From positions 1,099,006 through 1,163,005 of the forward strand of contig NZ_JAAZQL010000001.1 in the NCBI RefSeq assembly GCF_012275515.1: 64,000 nucleotides of DNA, given 5' to 3'. This document shows positions 35,354 through 43,519 of the stretch, in pieces. A program made the translations under genes and the position numbers. This DNA comes from Novosphingobium sp. SG707. GTDB taxonomy: Bacteria > Pseudomonadota > Alphaproteobacteria > Sphingomonadales > Sphingomonadaceae. The stretch's first letter is position 1. The number at the start of each line of letters is the position of its first letter. The notes under the pieces were generated by a model. The model ran no database searches. It saw only the letters and a list, made by a program, of their open reading frames with translations, and had not been told where the DNA came from.

Positions 35354-36136
35354 TTATCGACCCTGCCATTGGGCAGTGCGTTTTTCGACAAAGGCCGCCA
35401 TGCCCTCGGCCTTGTCGGCGCTGGCGGTCAGGATCTGGAACAGGCGGCGCTCGTGGAGCAGGCCCTGATCCAGCGTGGTTTCAAAGGCGGCATTGACCAT
35501 TTCCTTGTTGGCGATGGCCGCCATGCGGGGCATCTCGGCAATGGTCTGCGCGGTTTTCAGCGCATCGTCGAGCAGATCGGCCAGCGGCACGATGCGCGCG
35601 ACCAACCCCGCGCTCTCGGCCTCAACCGCGCCCATCATCCGCCCGGTCAGGCACATTTCCATCGCCTTGGCCTTGCCCACCGCGCGGGTCAGGCGCTGTG
35701 ATCCGCCCATGCCGGGGGCTACGCCCAGCTTGATCTCGGGCTGGCCGAATTTGGCGGTGTCGGCGGCCAGAATGAAATCGGCCATCATCGCCAGTTCGCA
35801 GCCGCCGCCCAGCGCAAAGCCATTGACCGCCGCGATCCACGGCTTGCGCGTGGCCTTGACCAGCTTGGCGTGCCAATCTGCAAAGAAATCTTGAAGAAAG
35901 AAGTCGGCGGCGGGCTTTTCGGCCATTTCCTTAATGTCGGCCCCGGCGGCAAAGGCCTTCTCGCCGCTGCCCGTCAGCACCGCGCAGCCCTGCGTAGCGT
36001 CGGCCTCAAAGGCGGCAAAGGCGGCGACCAGTTCGGCGCAGACCTGCGAATTGAGCGCATTGAGCGCCTTGGGCCGGTTGAGCGTGATGAGCGTCACCGC
36101 TCCGCGCTGTTCGACCAGAATTGTTTCATAATTCAT
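35354..36136 (-). CDS. Enoyl-CoA hydratase (methacrylyl-CoA hydratase role)
   Basis: 260-aa crotonase-fold enzyme. [15 protein letters not shown] forms the first oxyanion site. The two catalytic Glu regions are [12 protein letters not shown] and [18 protein letters not shown]. In this operon it should hydrate methacrylyl-CoA to 3-hydroxyisobutyryl-CoA, between the acyl-CoA dehydrogenase and the hydrolase. I take the ATG at 36136, which overlaps the hydrolase stop as ATGA (36133-36136). An ATG at 36148 has a ribosome site too close to it. Confidence 0.9.
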   Translation of the reverse strand: MNYETILVEQRGAVTLITLNRPKALNALNSQVCAELVAAFAAFEADATQGCAVLTGSGEKAFAAGADIKEMAEKPAADFFLQDFFADWHAKLVKATRKPWIAAVNGFALGGGCELAMMADFILAADTAKFGQPEIKLGVAPGMGGSQRLTRAVGKAKAMEMCLTGRMMGAVEAESAGLVARIVPLADLLDDALKTAQTIAEMPRMAAIANKEMVNAAFETTLDQGLLHERRLFQILTASADKAEGMAAFVEKRTAQWQGR

Positions 36137-37197
36137 AGCGGTTTCCATTCCTCATGCGCTGGCAAGGGGGCGAAGATAGCGTCCAGCATCGCCTCGGTCA
36201 CCTGCTCGGGACGGGGCGGATTCCATGCGGGGGCATTATCCTTGTCGACGATCACCGCGCGCACCCCTTCGGCAAAATCGGGAAGCATCAAAACGCGGGA
36301 TCCGATCCGGTATTCCATGGCCATATTGGCCGCGAAATCGGGCAGGGTCAGGCTGGTGGCCAATTGGCGCAACGCAACCTTGCAGGTGGTCGGGCTTTTG
36401 GTGCGGATCGTGGCCAGGGTGCGGGCGGCGAAGGAGCCGCCATCCTCCTCCAGCGCGGCCAGAATATCCTCCAACCGATCACCGGCAAACAGGCGGGCGA
36501 TGTCGGCGGCATGGTCGGCCAGCGCAGGCGCAGGCGGCACTATGGACAGCGCATTGAGCACCGCTTCGGGCGCCTCCCCAGCGATGATCCGCGCCTTGGC
36601 CTTGGGCAGGCTCTGCGCGGGCAGATAATGCGTGGCCAATCCGGCCCACACGCATTCCGCTCCATCCAGCCGCGCCCCGGTCAGCGCCAGATATTGCCCC
36701 AGCCTGCCGCTAAGGCGCGAAAGATACCATCCCCCGCCCACATCGGGAAACAGGCCGATACCGCTTTCAGGCATGGCAAGTTTCGTATTTTCCGTGGCAA
36801 CGCGCCAACGCGCCGGGCCGCTGATGCCCACGCCGCCGCCCATGGTGATGCCGTCCATAAAGGCCACTACCGGCTTGCCATAGGCAAAGATCAGGTGGTT
36901 GAGCTGATATTCCTCATAGAAAAACCGCCGCCCGGCTGCGCCGCTATCGCTCAGCGCCGATTGGCGCAACAGGTTGATATCGCCCCCGGCGCAAAAGCCG
37001 CGCGACAATTTGGGGTCGCCCGCAGGGTCAACCGCATGGTCGATCATCACCGCGCCCACCGCCGGGTCATCACGCCATGCCAGCAACGCGGCCGTCATCG
37101 CCCGCACCATGTCCAGCGTCAGCGCATGGATCGCGCGCGGGCGGTTGAGCGAGAGCACCCCCGCGCGCGCCTCGACCCTGACCAGAACCTCGCTCAT
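36133..37197 (-). CDS. 3-hydroxyisobutyryl-CoA hydrolase
   Basis: 354-aa crotonase-superfamily thioesterase that releases CoA from 3-hydroxyisobutyryl-CoA, which keeps toxic methacrylyl-CoA low. [11 protein letters not shown] (oxyanion), [39 protein letters not shown] (catalytic Glu/Asp) and the hydrolase-specific C-terminal region with [12 protein letters not shown] distinguish it from plain hydratases. It overlaps both neighbours by 4 bp (ATGA at each end), so translation of the three genes is probably coupled. Confidence 0.92.
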   Translation of the reverse strand: MSEVLVRVEARAGVLSLNRPRAIHALTLDMVRAMTAALLAWRDDPAVGAVMIDHAVDPAGDPKLSRGFCAGGDINLLRQSALSDSGAAGRRFFYEEYQLNHLIFAYGKPVVAFMDGITMGGGVGISGPARWRVATENTKLAMPESGIGLFPDVGGGWYLSRLSGRLGQYLALTGARLDGAECVWAGLATHYLPAQSLPKAKARIIAGEAPEAVLNALSIVPPAPALADHAADIARLFAGDRLEDILAALEEDGGSFAARTLATIRTKSPTTCKVALRQLATSLTLPDFAANMAMEYRIGSRVLMLPDFAEGVRAVIVDKDNAPAWNPPRPEQVTEAMLDAIFAPLPAHEEWKPL

Positions 37198-38336
37198 TTC
37201 AGCAGGTCCCGCGCGATAATCAGGCGCATGATTTCGTTGGTCCCTTCCAGAATGCGATGAACGCGCAAGTCGCGCCAGAAACGCTCGATGGGGTAATCAC
37301 GCAGATAGCCGTAGCCGCCAAACATCTGCAACGCGCGATCCACCACGCTCGACCCGGTATCGGTGGCGAAACGCTTGGCCATGGCGGCAAAGGCGGTCTT
37401 GTCGGCATCGCCGCGCGTCACCTTTCCCGCGGCGGTATAGAGCAGCGCGCGCGCCGCCTCCAGCTCGGTGGCCATATCGGCCAGCACGAATTGGGTATTC
37501 TGGAAATCAGCGATCGCCTTGCCGAATTGCTTGCGCTCCTTGGTATAGCGCACCGCCTCGTCAATACAGCGCTGCGCCCCGCCCAGCGAGCAGGCGCCGA
37601 TATTGACCCGCCCGCCGTCGATCCCGGCCATGGCGATTTTGAACCCGTCGCCCTCCTCCCCCAGCCGGTTTTCCACCGGCACGCGCACATCCTCAAGGAT
37701 CACCTGCGCGGTGGGCGAGGCGTTCCAGCCCAGTTTGCGCTCCGGCGCGCCAAAACTCAGGCCCGGCGCGCCCTTTTCCACCAGCAGGCAGGAGATGCCT
37801 TTCGCTCCGGCCTCGCCGGTGCGGACCATGATGAGATAGATGTCATTCACCCCCGCGCCCGAGATGAACTGCTTGGTGCCATTCAGCACATAGTGATCGC
37901 CATCACGCCGCGCCGTGGTACGCAACGCCGCCGCATCCGATCCGCTGCCCGGCTCGGTCAGGCAATAGGAGGCCAGTTTGTCCATCCCCACCAGTTCGGG
38001 CAGATAGCGCGCCTTTAAAGCATCACCGCCAAACCGGTCGATCATCCATGCGGCCATATTGTGGATCGAAACGAAAGCCGCCGTGGCTGGGCAGCCATAG
38101 GCCATCGCCTCGATCACCAGCGCCGCCTCCAACCGCCCCAGACCGATGCCGCCGCTCTCCTCGCCCACATAGATCGCGCCAAAGCCCATGTCGCCCGCCG
38201 CGCTCATGACCTCGCGGGGGAAATGGTGCTCCTCGTCCCACCCGGCGGCATGGGGCGTGATCGAGGAGGCGGTGAACCGGGCGGCGGCCTCCTGTATCGA
38301 GCGCTGGTCCTCGTTAAGCGTAAAGGCGTCGGTCAT
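37194..38336 (-). CDS. Acyl-CoA dehydrogenase (isobutyryl-CoA dehydrogenase role)
   Basis: 380-aa FAD-dependent acyl-CoA dehydrogenase. YCLTEPGSGSDAAAL and FISGAGVNDIYLIMVRTG are the FAD/substrate signatures. QMFGGYGYLRDYPIERFWRD lies near the C-terminus, and the catalytic base Glu is in RILEGTNEIMRL. In this operon it most likely oxidises isobutyryl-CoA to methacrylyl-CoA, passing electrons to electron-transfer flavoprotein. A short/branched-chain specificity cannot be proved from sequence. 18 bp after mmsA, overlapping the hydrolase gene by 4 bp. Confidence 0.92.
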   Translation of the reverse strand: MTDAFTLNEDQRSIQEAAARFTASSITPHAAGWDEEHHFPREVMSAAGDMGFGAIYVGEESGGIGLGRLEAALVIEAMAYGCPATAAFVSIHNMAAWMIDRFGGDALKARYLPELVGMDKLASYCLTEPGSGSDAAALRTTARRDGDHYVLNGTKQFISGAGVNDIYLIMVRTGEAGAKGISCLLVEKGAPGLSFGAPERKLGWNASPTAQVILEDVRVPVENRLGEEGDGFKIAMAGIDGGRVNIGACSLGGAQRCIDEAVRYTKERKQFGKAIADFQNTQFVLADMATELEAARALLYTAAGKVTRGDADKTAFAAMAKRFATDTGSSVVDRALQMFGGYGYLRDYPIERFWRDLRVHRILEGTNEIMRLIIARDLLK

Positions 38337-38354
38337 GGCATCCTATGTCCTGTT

Positions 38355-39851
38355 TCAGCCCATCGTGGGGATGATGAAGGCATTGCCGCCATCGGGCGTG
38401 CTGTCGGGCCATCTGGCGGTGATCGTCTTGATTTTGGTCCAGAACTTGACGCCCTCCATACCATGCTGATTGGTATCGCCAAAGGCGCTGCGTTTCCATC
38501 CGCCAAACGTGTGATAGGCCACCGGCACCGGGATCGGCACATTGATGCCCACCATGCCGACATTGACCCGCGCGGCAAACTCGCGCGCGGCATGGCCGTT
38601 GCGGGTAAAGATCGCCACGCCATTGCCATATTGATGGCGGCTGGGCAGGGACAGCGCGGTTTCGAAATCGGGCGCGCGCACGATCTGCAGCACCGGGCCG
38701 AAGATCTCGTTGTGATAGCTGCTCATGTCGGGCGTCACATGGTCGATCAGCGTGGGCCCGACATAGAAACCGCCCTCCAGCGCCTGCGGCGTGAAATTGC
38801 GGCCGTCTACAAGGATCTGGCCGCCTTCTGCCTCGCAGGTGGCGATCCAATCCTCGATGCGGGCCTTGTGCTGGGCAGTGACGACGGGGCCGTAATGGGC
38901 CGAGGCATCAAGGCTGGCCCCCACATTGAGCCCGGCAATTTCGGGCAGCAGTTTCTCGATCAGCCGCTCTGCCGTCCCCTCGCCCACCGGCACCACCACC
39001 GGCAGCGCCATGCAGCGTTCGCCCGCCGAGCCAAAGGCCGCGCCCACCAGATCGCCCACCGCCCGGTCGATATCGGCATCGGGCATGATGATACCGTGGT
39101 TCTTGGCCCCGCCCATCGCCTGCACCCGCTTGCCCTTGGCCGCGCCGCGCTGGTAAACATAATTGGCGATGTCGGACGACCCGACAAAGCTGATCGCGCC
39201 GATGGCAGGGTGGTCGAGGATCGCGTCCACCATCTCCTTGTCGCCATGCACGCATTGCAGGATGCCCTCGGGCGCGCCAGCCTCCAGCATCAATTCGCAC
39301 AGGCGCACCGACACCGAAGGATCGCGCTCGCTGGGCTTGAGGATAAAAGCATTGCCGCAGGCGATGGCCACGCCGAACATCCACATCGGGATCATCGCGG
39401 GAAAGTTGAAAGGCGTGATGCCCGCGCCGATGCCGATGGGCTGGCGCATGGAATAGACGTCGATGCCCGGCCCGGCGCCATTGGTATATTCACCCTTGAG
39501 CGCATGGGGAATGCCGCAGGCAAATTCGACCACCTCCAGCCCGCGCTGAATATCACCCTTGGCGTCGGCCACCACCTTGCCATGCTCGCTGGCCAGGAGT
39601 TCGGCCAGATCCTGCATATTGGCCTCAACGAGCCGTTTGAATTCAAACATCACGCGGGCGCGGCGCTGGGGGTTGGTGGCGGCCCATGCCGGCTGGGCGG
39701 CCTGCGCGGCGGCCACGGCGCGGTCGAGCAGGGCGGCATCGCCCAGCGCCACCTCGGCCTGCACCGCGCCTGTCGAAGGGTTGAAAACCGGAGCCTTGCG
39801 CGCCGGAGCGCCACCAGAACCGCCAACAATCAGATGGTCGATAAAGCGCAT
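38355..39851 (-). CDS. mmsA: Methylmalonate-semialdehyde dehydrogenase (acylating)
   Basis: 498-aa CoA-acylating aldehyde dehydrogenase that turns methylmalonate semialdehyde into propionyl-CoA and CO2, the end of the valine branch. PFNFPAMIPMWMF, ILKPSERDPSV, GAKNHGIIMPDAD and the catalytic Cys in FGSAGERCMALPVV are diagnostic of MmsA rather than other ALDHs. First gene of the five-gene operon and divergent from the LysR gene (91 bp). The operon covers every step from isobutyryl-CoA to propionyl-CoA. The branched-chain keto-acid dehydrogenase is not in the window. Confidence 0.94.
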   Translation of the reverse strand: MRFIDHLIVGGSGGAPARKAPVFNPSTGAVQAEVALGDAALLDRAVAAAQAAQPAWAATNPQRRARVMFEFKRLVEANMQDLAELLASEHGKVVADAKGDIQRGLEVVEFACGIPHALKGEYTNGAGPGIDVYSMRQPIGIGAGITPFNFPAMIPMWMFGVAIACGNAFILKPSERDPSVSVRLCELMLEAGAPEGILQCVHGDKEMVDAILDHPAIGAISFVGSSDIANYVYQRGAAKGKRVQAMGGAKNHGIIMPDADIDRAVGDLVGAAFGSAGERCMALPVVVPVGEGTAERLIEKLLPEIAGLNVGASLDASAHYGPVVTAQHKARIEDWIATCEAEGGQILVDGRNFTPQALEGGFYVGPTLIDHVTPDMSSYHNEIFGPVLQIVRAPDFETALSLPSRHQYGNGVAIFTRNGHAAREFAARVNVGMVGINVPIPVPVAYHTFGGWKRSAFGDTNQHGMEGVKFWTKIKTITARWPDSTPDGGNAFIIPTMG

Positions 39852-39942
39852 TTTCGCATCCTTCCCGTTTCTCGATTTCCTTCACTTGTATTGGCTCAAA
39901 AATGACTGGCAACAGACATTAATGCCCGTTAGACCTGCAAAA

Positions 39943-40836
39943 ATGCAGGCAACCGACTGGAGCGATTTTCAGGCCTTTCTGGCCGTGGCGCGCACGGGGC
40001 AACTGGCGCGGGCAGGGCGCATGATGGGGATGGACGCCACCACCATCGGCCGCCGCCTGCGCCGTCTGGAAAGCCAGATGGGCGCCACCCTGTTCGAACA
40101 GACGCGCGAGGGACAGATCCTGACCCCGGCGGGCGAGAGGCTGCTGGCAGTGGTCGAACAGATGGCCATGGCGAGCAGCGAACTGGAAAGCGCCAATTCC
40201 CCCTCCGGCCCCACCGGCAGCGTGCGGATCAGCGTTTCGGAAGGCTTTGGCAGTTGGATCGTCGCGCGGCATCTGGGGGATTTTGCCGCGCGCTATCCGG
40301 GGCTGAGCGTCGATCTGGTCGCCTCGAACGGGTTTCTCAGCCCCTCACGGCGCGAGGCCGATATTGCCGTGCTGCTTTCGCGCCCCAAGACCGGGCCGCT
40401 GATCGCGCGCAAATTGTCCAATTACACGCTGCGCATGTATGCCAGCCCGACCTATCTGGCGGGGCGCAAATCCATTCTGGCGCCCGCCGATCTGCGACAG
40501 GGGCATCAGTTGATCGGCTATGTGCCCGAACTGATCTATGCCCCCGAACTCAATTATCTCAGCGATATCGATCCCAGTCTGGCCGCAACCCTGCGATCGA
40601 CCTCGATCCTGGCCCAGCACATCATGCTGACCGCCCACGCCGGGGTCGGGGTGCTGCCCTGCTTTATCGGCGATGCCGATCCCTCGTTGGTGCGCGTCCT
40701 GCCCGATCACAGCATCACCCGCAGCTTCTGGCTGGTGACGCATAAGGACACGCATGGGCTTCAGCGCATCCGCGTCACCATCGACTGGCTCAGCGAGATC
40801 GTGAAGCTGGATGCGCGGCTGTTTGCCGGGGTTTAA
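39943..40836 (+). CDS. LysR-family regulator, probable controller of the mmsA operon
   Basis: 297-aa LysR-type regulator. The N-terminal helix-turn-helix is near residues 17-37 (GQLARAGRMMGMDATTIGRRL), and an effector domain follows, starting VRISVSEGFGSWIV. The divergent position suggests it controls the valine operon. Two starts are possible: ATG 39943 (MQATDW, used here) and ATG 39922. Neither has a clear ribosome site, and a small hairpin CCTGCA-aaaa-TGCAGG (39934-39949) covers the 39943 start, which could limit translation or act as an operator. Confidence 0.83.
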   Translation: MQATDWSDFQAFLAVARTGQLARAGRMMGMDATTIGRRLRRLESQMGATLFEQTREGQILTPAGERLLAVVEQMAMASSELESANSPSGPTGSVRISVSEGFGSWIVARHLGDFAARYPGLSVDLVASNGFLSPSRREADIAVLLSRPKTGPLIARKLSNYTLRMYASPTYLAGRKSILAPADLRQGHQLIGYVPELIYAPELNYLSDIDPSLAATLRSTSILAQHIMLTAHAGVGVLPCFIGDADPSLVRVLPDHSITRSFWLVTHKDTHGLQRIRVTIDWLSEIVKLDARLFAGV

Positions 40837-40925
40837 TCCGCCCGCCAGAACGCATCATAGCGCCGACTCACCGCGATTTCAGATGTGACGACCAGCAGCC
40901 GCCACAGGTGACGCAGGGCGCTCAT
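40833..40925 (-). CDS. Candidate 30-residue small protein coupled to argO
   Basis: A short frame with ATG at 40923-40925 and stop TAA at 40833-40835. It begins inside the argO stop codon (ATGA, 40922-40925) and ends overlapping the stop of the convergent LysR gene, exactly filling the gap. The product starts MSALRHLWRLLVVTSEIAVS and continues RRYDAFWRAD: a hydrophobic, possibly amphipathic helix with a basic C-terminal part. The start-stop overlap is the same coupling device used by real genes elsewhere in the window. No homologue is known to me. Chance occurrence is possible at this length. Confidence 0.42.
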   Translation of the reverse strand: MSALRHLWRLLVVTSEIAVSRRYDAFWRAD

Positions 40926-41542
40926 GCCGCCAACCTCCCGACCAGAGTGACGGCCAGCGTCAGCATCGTCACCCCCACGATGCCATCCAGCACGCGCCAC
41001 GCCGCAGGCCGGGCAAACAGCGGGGTCAGCACCCGCGCGCCATAGCCAAGGCCGACGAACCAGAGGATGCTGGCGCTGGCAGCCCCGGCGACGAACACCG
41101 GACGCAAAGCGGGCGCCTGGGCCGAACCCGCCGCCCCCATCAACAGCACCGTGTCGAGATAGACATGCGGATTGAGAAAGGTGAACGCCGCCGTCGTCGT
41201 CAGCGCCCGCCCCAGCGAGACGCCGTCTTGCGCGGTCACGGCCATGGCCTCAGGCGTCATCATCCGCGCAAACGCCTTTATCGCATACCAGCCCAGAAAC
41301 AGCGCACCGCCGATGGTCAGCGCCATGGTCCATTGCGGCATCGCGCCCAGCAAGGCCCCCACCCCGCCTACGCCTGCGGCAATCAGCAGCGCATCGGCGC
41401 CTGCGCAAAACAGCACGATCGACCCGACATGCTCGCGCTTGAGCCCTTGTCGCAAGACGAACATGTTTTGCGCGCCAATCGCCATGATGAGCGCCGCCGA
41501 CATGGCAAATCCGGTGAGGAAGATGGGAAGGATGTTTGTCAT
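40922..41542 (-). CDS. argO: LysE/ArgO-type amino-acid exporter
   Basis: 206-aa inner-membrane exporter of basic amino acids (arginine, lysine, or toxic analogues). About six hydrophobic helices are visible. The LysE signatures are ALIMAIGAQNMFVLRQGLKR at the N-terminus and AFTFLNPHVYLDTVLLMG in the middle. It is divergent from an ArgP/LysG-type regulator, the standard arrangement in which the regulator senses intracellular lysine or arginine. A 30-codon frame overlaps its stop codon. Confidence 0.92.
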   Translation of the reverse strand: MTNILPIFLTGFAMSAALIMAIGAQNMFVLRQGLKREHVGSIVLFCAGADALLIAAGVGGVGALLGAMPQWTMALTIGGALFLGWYAIKAFARMMTPEAMAVTAQDGVSLGRALTTTAAFTFLNPHVYLDTVLLMGAAGSAQAPALRPVFVAGAASASILWFVGLGYGARVLTPLFARPAAWRVLDGIVGVTMLTLAVTLVGRLAA

Positions 41543-41595
41543 GGGCGTCCTATGACGCAGCGTTGCAATTCAGGAAAACTTGTTCTGCTAATCTG

Positions 41596-41614
41596 GATGA
41601 AGTAAAACTTCATC
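41596..41614. promoter_or_regulatory. Palindrome abutting the argP start codon
   Basis: GATGAAGT-aaa-ACTTCATC, perfect 8-bp arms, ending at the base before the argP ATG (41615). No other ribosome site is visible, so this is probably an operator or hairpin controlling argP, and possibly argO. Confidence 0.6.
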
Positions 41615-42499
41615 ATGCTGGATTACCCCGCCCTTGCCGCCGTCGCCTGCGTTGCCCGCGAAGGCAGTTTCGAACGCGCCGCCGAAAGGCTGGGCATCAC
41701 GCCATCGGCGGTCTCGCAAAGGGTTCGGGCGCTGGAGGAGCGGCTGGGCAGCATCCTGATCGTGCGGGGCCAGCCTTGCGTGGCGACCGAGCTGGGCCAT
41801 CGCCTGTGCGCCCATGTCGATCAGGTGCAATTGCTGGAGGCTGAACTGGCCCCTGCGCTGGCCCTGCCCACGAACGCGCCGGTCACGCTGCGCATCGCGG
41901 TCAATTCCGACAGTATCGCCTCATGGTTTCCGCAGGCAGCCGCCGATTTCGCCCGCGCCACCGGCCATCTGCTCGACTTCATGATCGAGGATGAGGAGGT
42001 CACCGCCAACCGCCTGCGCTCGGGCGAGGTGTTGGCGGCGGTATCGGCCGATCCGGGCGCGGTGCAGGGCTGCAAGACAGTGGAACTGGGCAGTCTTGAA
42101 TATCAGGCCTGTTGCAACCCCGATTTCGCCGCACGCTATTTCCCCAATGGCGTGACCGGGGAAAGCCTGTCGCGCGCACCATGCCTGCGTTTCGAGCGGC
42201 GCGATGGATTGCAGGCGCGATGGGCCCGCGAAAGCCATGGGCTGGCCCTGAACGCGCCGATGCATTGGGTGCCATCGACCTATGGTTTTCTCAACTTTGC
42301 GCTGGCGGGGATGGCATGGGGCATGCACCCGGCGATGATCTCGCGTCCGCTCGTCGAACAGGGCCTGCTGGTCGAACTGACGCCCGACACGCCGCTTCGG
42401 GTCAAACTCTACTGGACCGTGACGCGGCTCCACGCTTCCGCGCTCAAGACGCTGACCGATGCGGTCCGGCGGGTGGCGGCGGCGAAATTGCTGCAATAG
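41615..42499 (+). CDS. argP: LysR-family regulator ArgP/LysG
   Basis: 294-aa LysR-type regulator of the ArgP (IciA)/LysG branch. The start YPALAAVACVAREGSFERAA and TPSAVSQRVRALEERLG match the family helix-turn-helix. The effector domain has the branch-typical LRIAVNSDSIASWF and FLNFALAGMAWGMHP. It is divergent from argO (72 bp) and should switch it on when basic amino acids accumulate. A perfect palindrome abuts its start codon, suggesting autoregulation. Confidence 0.9.
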   Translation: MLDYPALAAVACVAREGSFERAAERLGITPSAVSQRVRALEERLGSILIVRGQPCVATELGHRLCAHVDQVQLLEAELAPALALPTNAPVTLRIAVNSDSIASWFPQAAADFARATGHLLDFMIEDEEVTANRLRSGEVLAAVSADPGAVQGCKTVELGSLEYQACCNPDFAARYFPNGVTGESLSRAPCLRFERRDGLQARWARESHGLALNAPMHWVPSTYGFLNFALAGMAWGMHPAMISRPLVEQGLLVELTPDTPLRVKLYWTVTRLHASALKTLTDAVRRVAAAKLLQ

Positions 42500-42508
42500 G
42501 GGAGGGTC

Positions 42509-42554
42509 TTGACAGGCACTGCAATTCCATATCATGTTATATAACGTGATATGG
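42509..42554. promoter_or_regulatory. Promoter and 28-bp near-perfect palindrome before the MarR-GNAT gene
   Basis: TTGACA at 42509-42514 is a perfect -35 box. The palindrome CCATATCATGTTAT + ATAACGTGATATGG (42527-42554) has one mismatched pair of 14 and covers the likely -10 region (TATCAT at 42530, short 15-bp spacing). It ends 8 bases before the start, as expected for autorepression by a MarR dimer. Confidence 0.72.
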
Positions 42555-42562
42555 AGAATGCG

Positions 42563-43519
42563 ATGCGCGATGTAATTGCCGATATGGGGCCCGCCTTTCT
42601 GGGCAGCAGGCTCAAGCGTCTGGCCGAACGAATGCAGGCGGGCGCGATGAGCACGATTGCCGACGCCGGAATGCCGCTGCAGCCGGGCCATATGGCGGTG
42701 CTGGCGGCGCTGCGCGCGGGGCCGATGACGATTGGCCAACTGGCCGAGACCATCGGCATCAGCCAGCCCGGCGTTACGCGCAGCGTGGGCCAGTTGGGCA
42801 ATCTGGGCATCCTTGCCGATGCGCCCGCCGCTGATCAGCGCACCCGATTGGTCGAATTGACCGAGGCGGGACGCGCCGCCGCGCATCAGGCCGCCAGCGA
42901 TCTGTGGCCCCGCATCGGCATGGCGGCGCAGGAATTGCTGGATGGATTTGAGGACCGCTTCATGGCCCAGATCGCCGCCATCGAGCGCGCGCTGGACGAA
43001 GCCTCAATTGCCGAGCGCGCCGCCCGCGCCCGCCCCGGCGGCTTGCGCCTGCGCGAATTCAGCGACGATCTGGCCCGCGATTTCCACGATATCAACGCGC
43101 AATGGATCACCGCGATGTTCTCATTGGAGGCCACCGACCGCGAAGTGCTGGAAAACCCGCGCGCGCGGATCATCGAGCCAGGCGGCGCGATCCTGTTTGT
43201 CGAGGCGCCCGGCCTTGGCGTGGTGGGGGCCTGCGCGCTGCAAAAAACCGGCGCGTCGAGCTTTGAGCTGACCAAGATGGGGGTGCGCGAGAGTGCGCGG
43301 GGCCTGAAAGCCGGGGAATTCCTGCTGGATGCCATGATTGCGCGCGCGGGCGAGATGGGGGCCGAACCGCTCTATCTGCTGACCAATCGCAAATGCGCGG
43401 CCGCGATCCATCTCTATGAAAAGCTGGGCTTTACTCATGATGCCGACATCATGGCCAGCTATGGCGCCCGCTATGCGCGCTGCGATGTCGCCATGCGCTA
43501 TACGGCGGGCGGGGCCTAA
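42563..43519 (+). CDS. MarR-GNAT fusion: MarR regulator with C-terminal acetyltransferase
   Basis: 318-aa two-domain protein. The N-terminal MarR winged helix covers about residues 1-145 (MAVLAALRAGPMTIGQLAET, ISQPGVTRSVGQL, DQRTRLVELTEAGR). The C-terminal GNAT acetyltransferase covers about 165-315 (GAILFVEAPGLGVVGACALQ, ELTKMGVRESARGLKAGEFL with the acetyl-CoA loop, and NRKCAAAIHLYEKLGF). The ATG at 42563 has GGAG 6 nt upstream and is preferred over 42551, which lies within the operator. The acetyl acceptor is unknown. The gene converges on the outer-membrane factor gene, with stops overlapping by 4 bp. Confidence 0.9.
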   Translation: MRDVIADMGPAFLGSRLKRLAERMQAGAMSTIADAGMPLQPGHMAVLAALRAGPMTIGQLAETIGISQPGVTRSVGQLGNLGILADAPAADQRTRLVELTEAGRAAAHQAASDLWPRIGMAAQELLDGFEDRFMAQIAAIERALDEASIAERAARARPGGLRLREFSDDLARDFHDINAQWITAMFSLEATDREVLENPRARIIEPGGAILFVEAPGLGVVGACALQKTGASSFELTKMGVRESARGLKAGEFLLDAMIARAGEMGAEPLYLLTNRKCAAAIHLYEKLGFTHDADIMASYGARYARCDVAMRYTAGGA

